From the NCBI GenBank assembly GCA_903827735.1, contig CAIKJM010000124.1, positions 1 to 5,402 on the forward strand: DNA of 5,402 bases, given 5' to 3'. This document shows, in pieces, positions 5,222 through 5,402 of this stretch. The notes beneath the pieces are model-generated. The model was not told the origin of the DNA, did no database searches, and was given only the letters and a program-made list of their open reading frames with translations. Made by a program: the position numbers and the translations under genes. The stretch is from an uncultured Rhodanobacter sp. GTDB lineage: Bacteria; Pseudomonadota; Gammaproteobacteria; Xanthomonadales; Rhodanobacteraceae. Position 1 is the first letter of the stretch. Each line of letters begins with the position of its first letter.

Positions 5222-5402
5222 TCAAACCTATCCAGATATACAGCTCGGGCAACGGCGCTTTGTCGCTTGAAAGGCGCACTATTTTCTGTCGCGGTACTCG
5301 CGCTCTCGCCACACGTTCTTGCGTTGGAAGTGACTCGTGTTCCGATGACACCGGCGCAATGGCAGGTAGGCGGTGACGTGTCGTTTCAACACGATCCGGC
5401 CG
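5219..5402 (+). CDS. N-terminus of an exported protein, 3' end beyond the window
   Basis: The GTG at 5219 follows a strong Shine-Dalgarno (AGAGGA, 5206-5211, 7 nt away). The frame stays open to the edge, giving 61 residues. Residues 1-18 are basic (MSNLSRYTARATALCRLK), followed by the hydrophobic stretch GALFSVAVLALSPHVLA and a likely signal peptidase site after VLA (33-35). The mature part begins LEVTRVPMTPAQWQVGGDVSF. An in-frame TTG at 5267 would give a shorter signal peptide but lacks the ribosome site. Too little is visible to name the product; a start of this kind (W.V.GDVSF) is seen in secreted beta-sandwich, concanavalin-like proteins, but that is a guess. No upstream partner gene is seen. 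Confidence 0.68.
   Translation, partial: MSNLSRYTARATALCRLKGALFSVAVLALSPHVLALEVTRVPMTPAQWQVGGDVSFQHDPA

Noticed and set aside
5139..5351. 70-codon minus-strand frame over the secreted gene start
   Set aside because: Overlaps a plus-strand start with a strong Shine-Dalgarno and signal peptide; no domain or ribosome site of its own.

Overview
The window looks like chromosomal DNA from a high-GC Gram-negative bacterium, probably a beta- or gammaproteobacterium of the Burkholderiaceae or Rhodanobacteraceae/Xanthomonadales kind. This rests on GC-rich codon use, a CrgA-like LysR regulator, Sec-type signal peptides and a chromosomal-looking class A beta-lactamase. The genus cannot be fixed from the sequence.

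Left third (1-2528): a classic divergent LysR arrangement. On the minus strand an NmrA/isoflavone-reductase-like NAD(P)-binding protein (1522-611) is followed by an epoxide-hydrolase-family alpha/beta hydrolase (614 to beyond the left edge). The two overlap by 4 nt (ATGA), so they are probably translationally coupled. A LysR regulator (1623-2528) reads the opposite way. The 100-bp gap between the divergent starts holds a perfect 7-bp inverted repeat with a 6-bp spacer, a good operator candidate. The likely logic is that LysR senses a small molecule and controls an oxidoreductase plus hydrolase pair that acts on it; the substrate is unknown.

Middle (2529-4327): a 472-bp gap with no convincing gene but with strong dyad symmetry, then a secreted class A beta-lactamase-family protein (3001-4008). 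It keeps SxxK, SDN and the general-base Glu, but has a roughly 29-residue insertion in the omega loop, lacks the residues matching R164 and N170, and has KCG instead of KTG. A 319-bp gap with three hairpins follows; one may be a terminator.

Right part (4328-5402): a small exported Lys/Ala-rich protein on the minus strand (4654-4328); a 564-bp stretch with no clear intact gene but a coding-like minus-strand open frame that may be a gene remnant; and the start of a secreted protein on the plus strand (GTG at 5219, strong Shine-Dalgarno) that runs off the right edge.

No CRISPR array, tRNA, rRNA, insertion sequence or recognisable defence system was seen. The most distinctive item is the remodelled active site of the beta-lactamase homologue.
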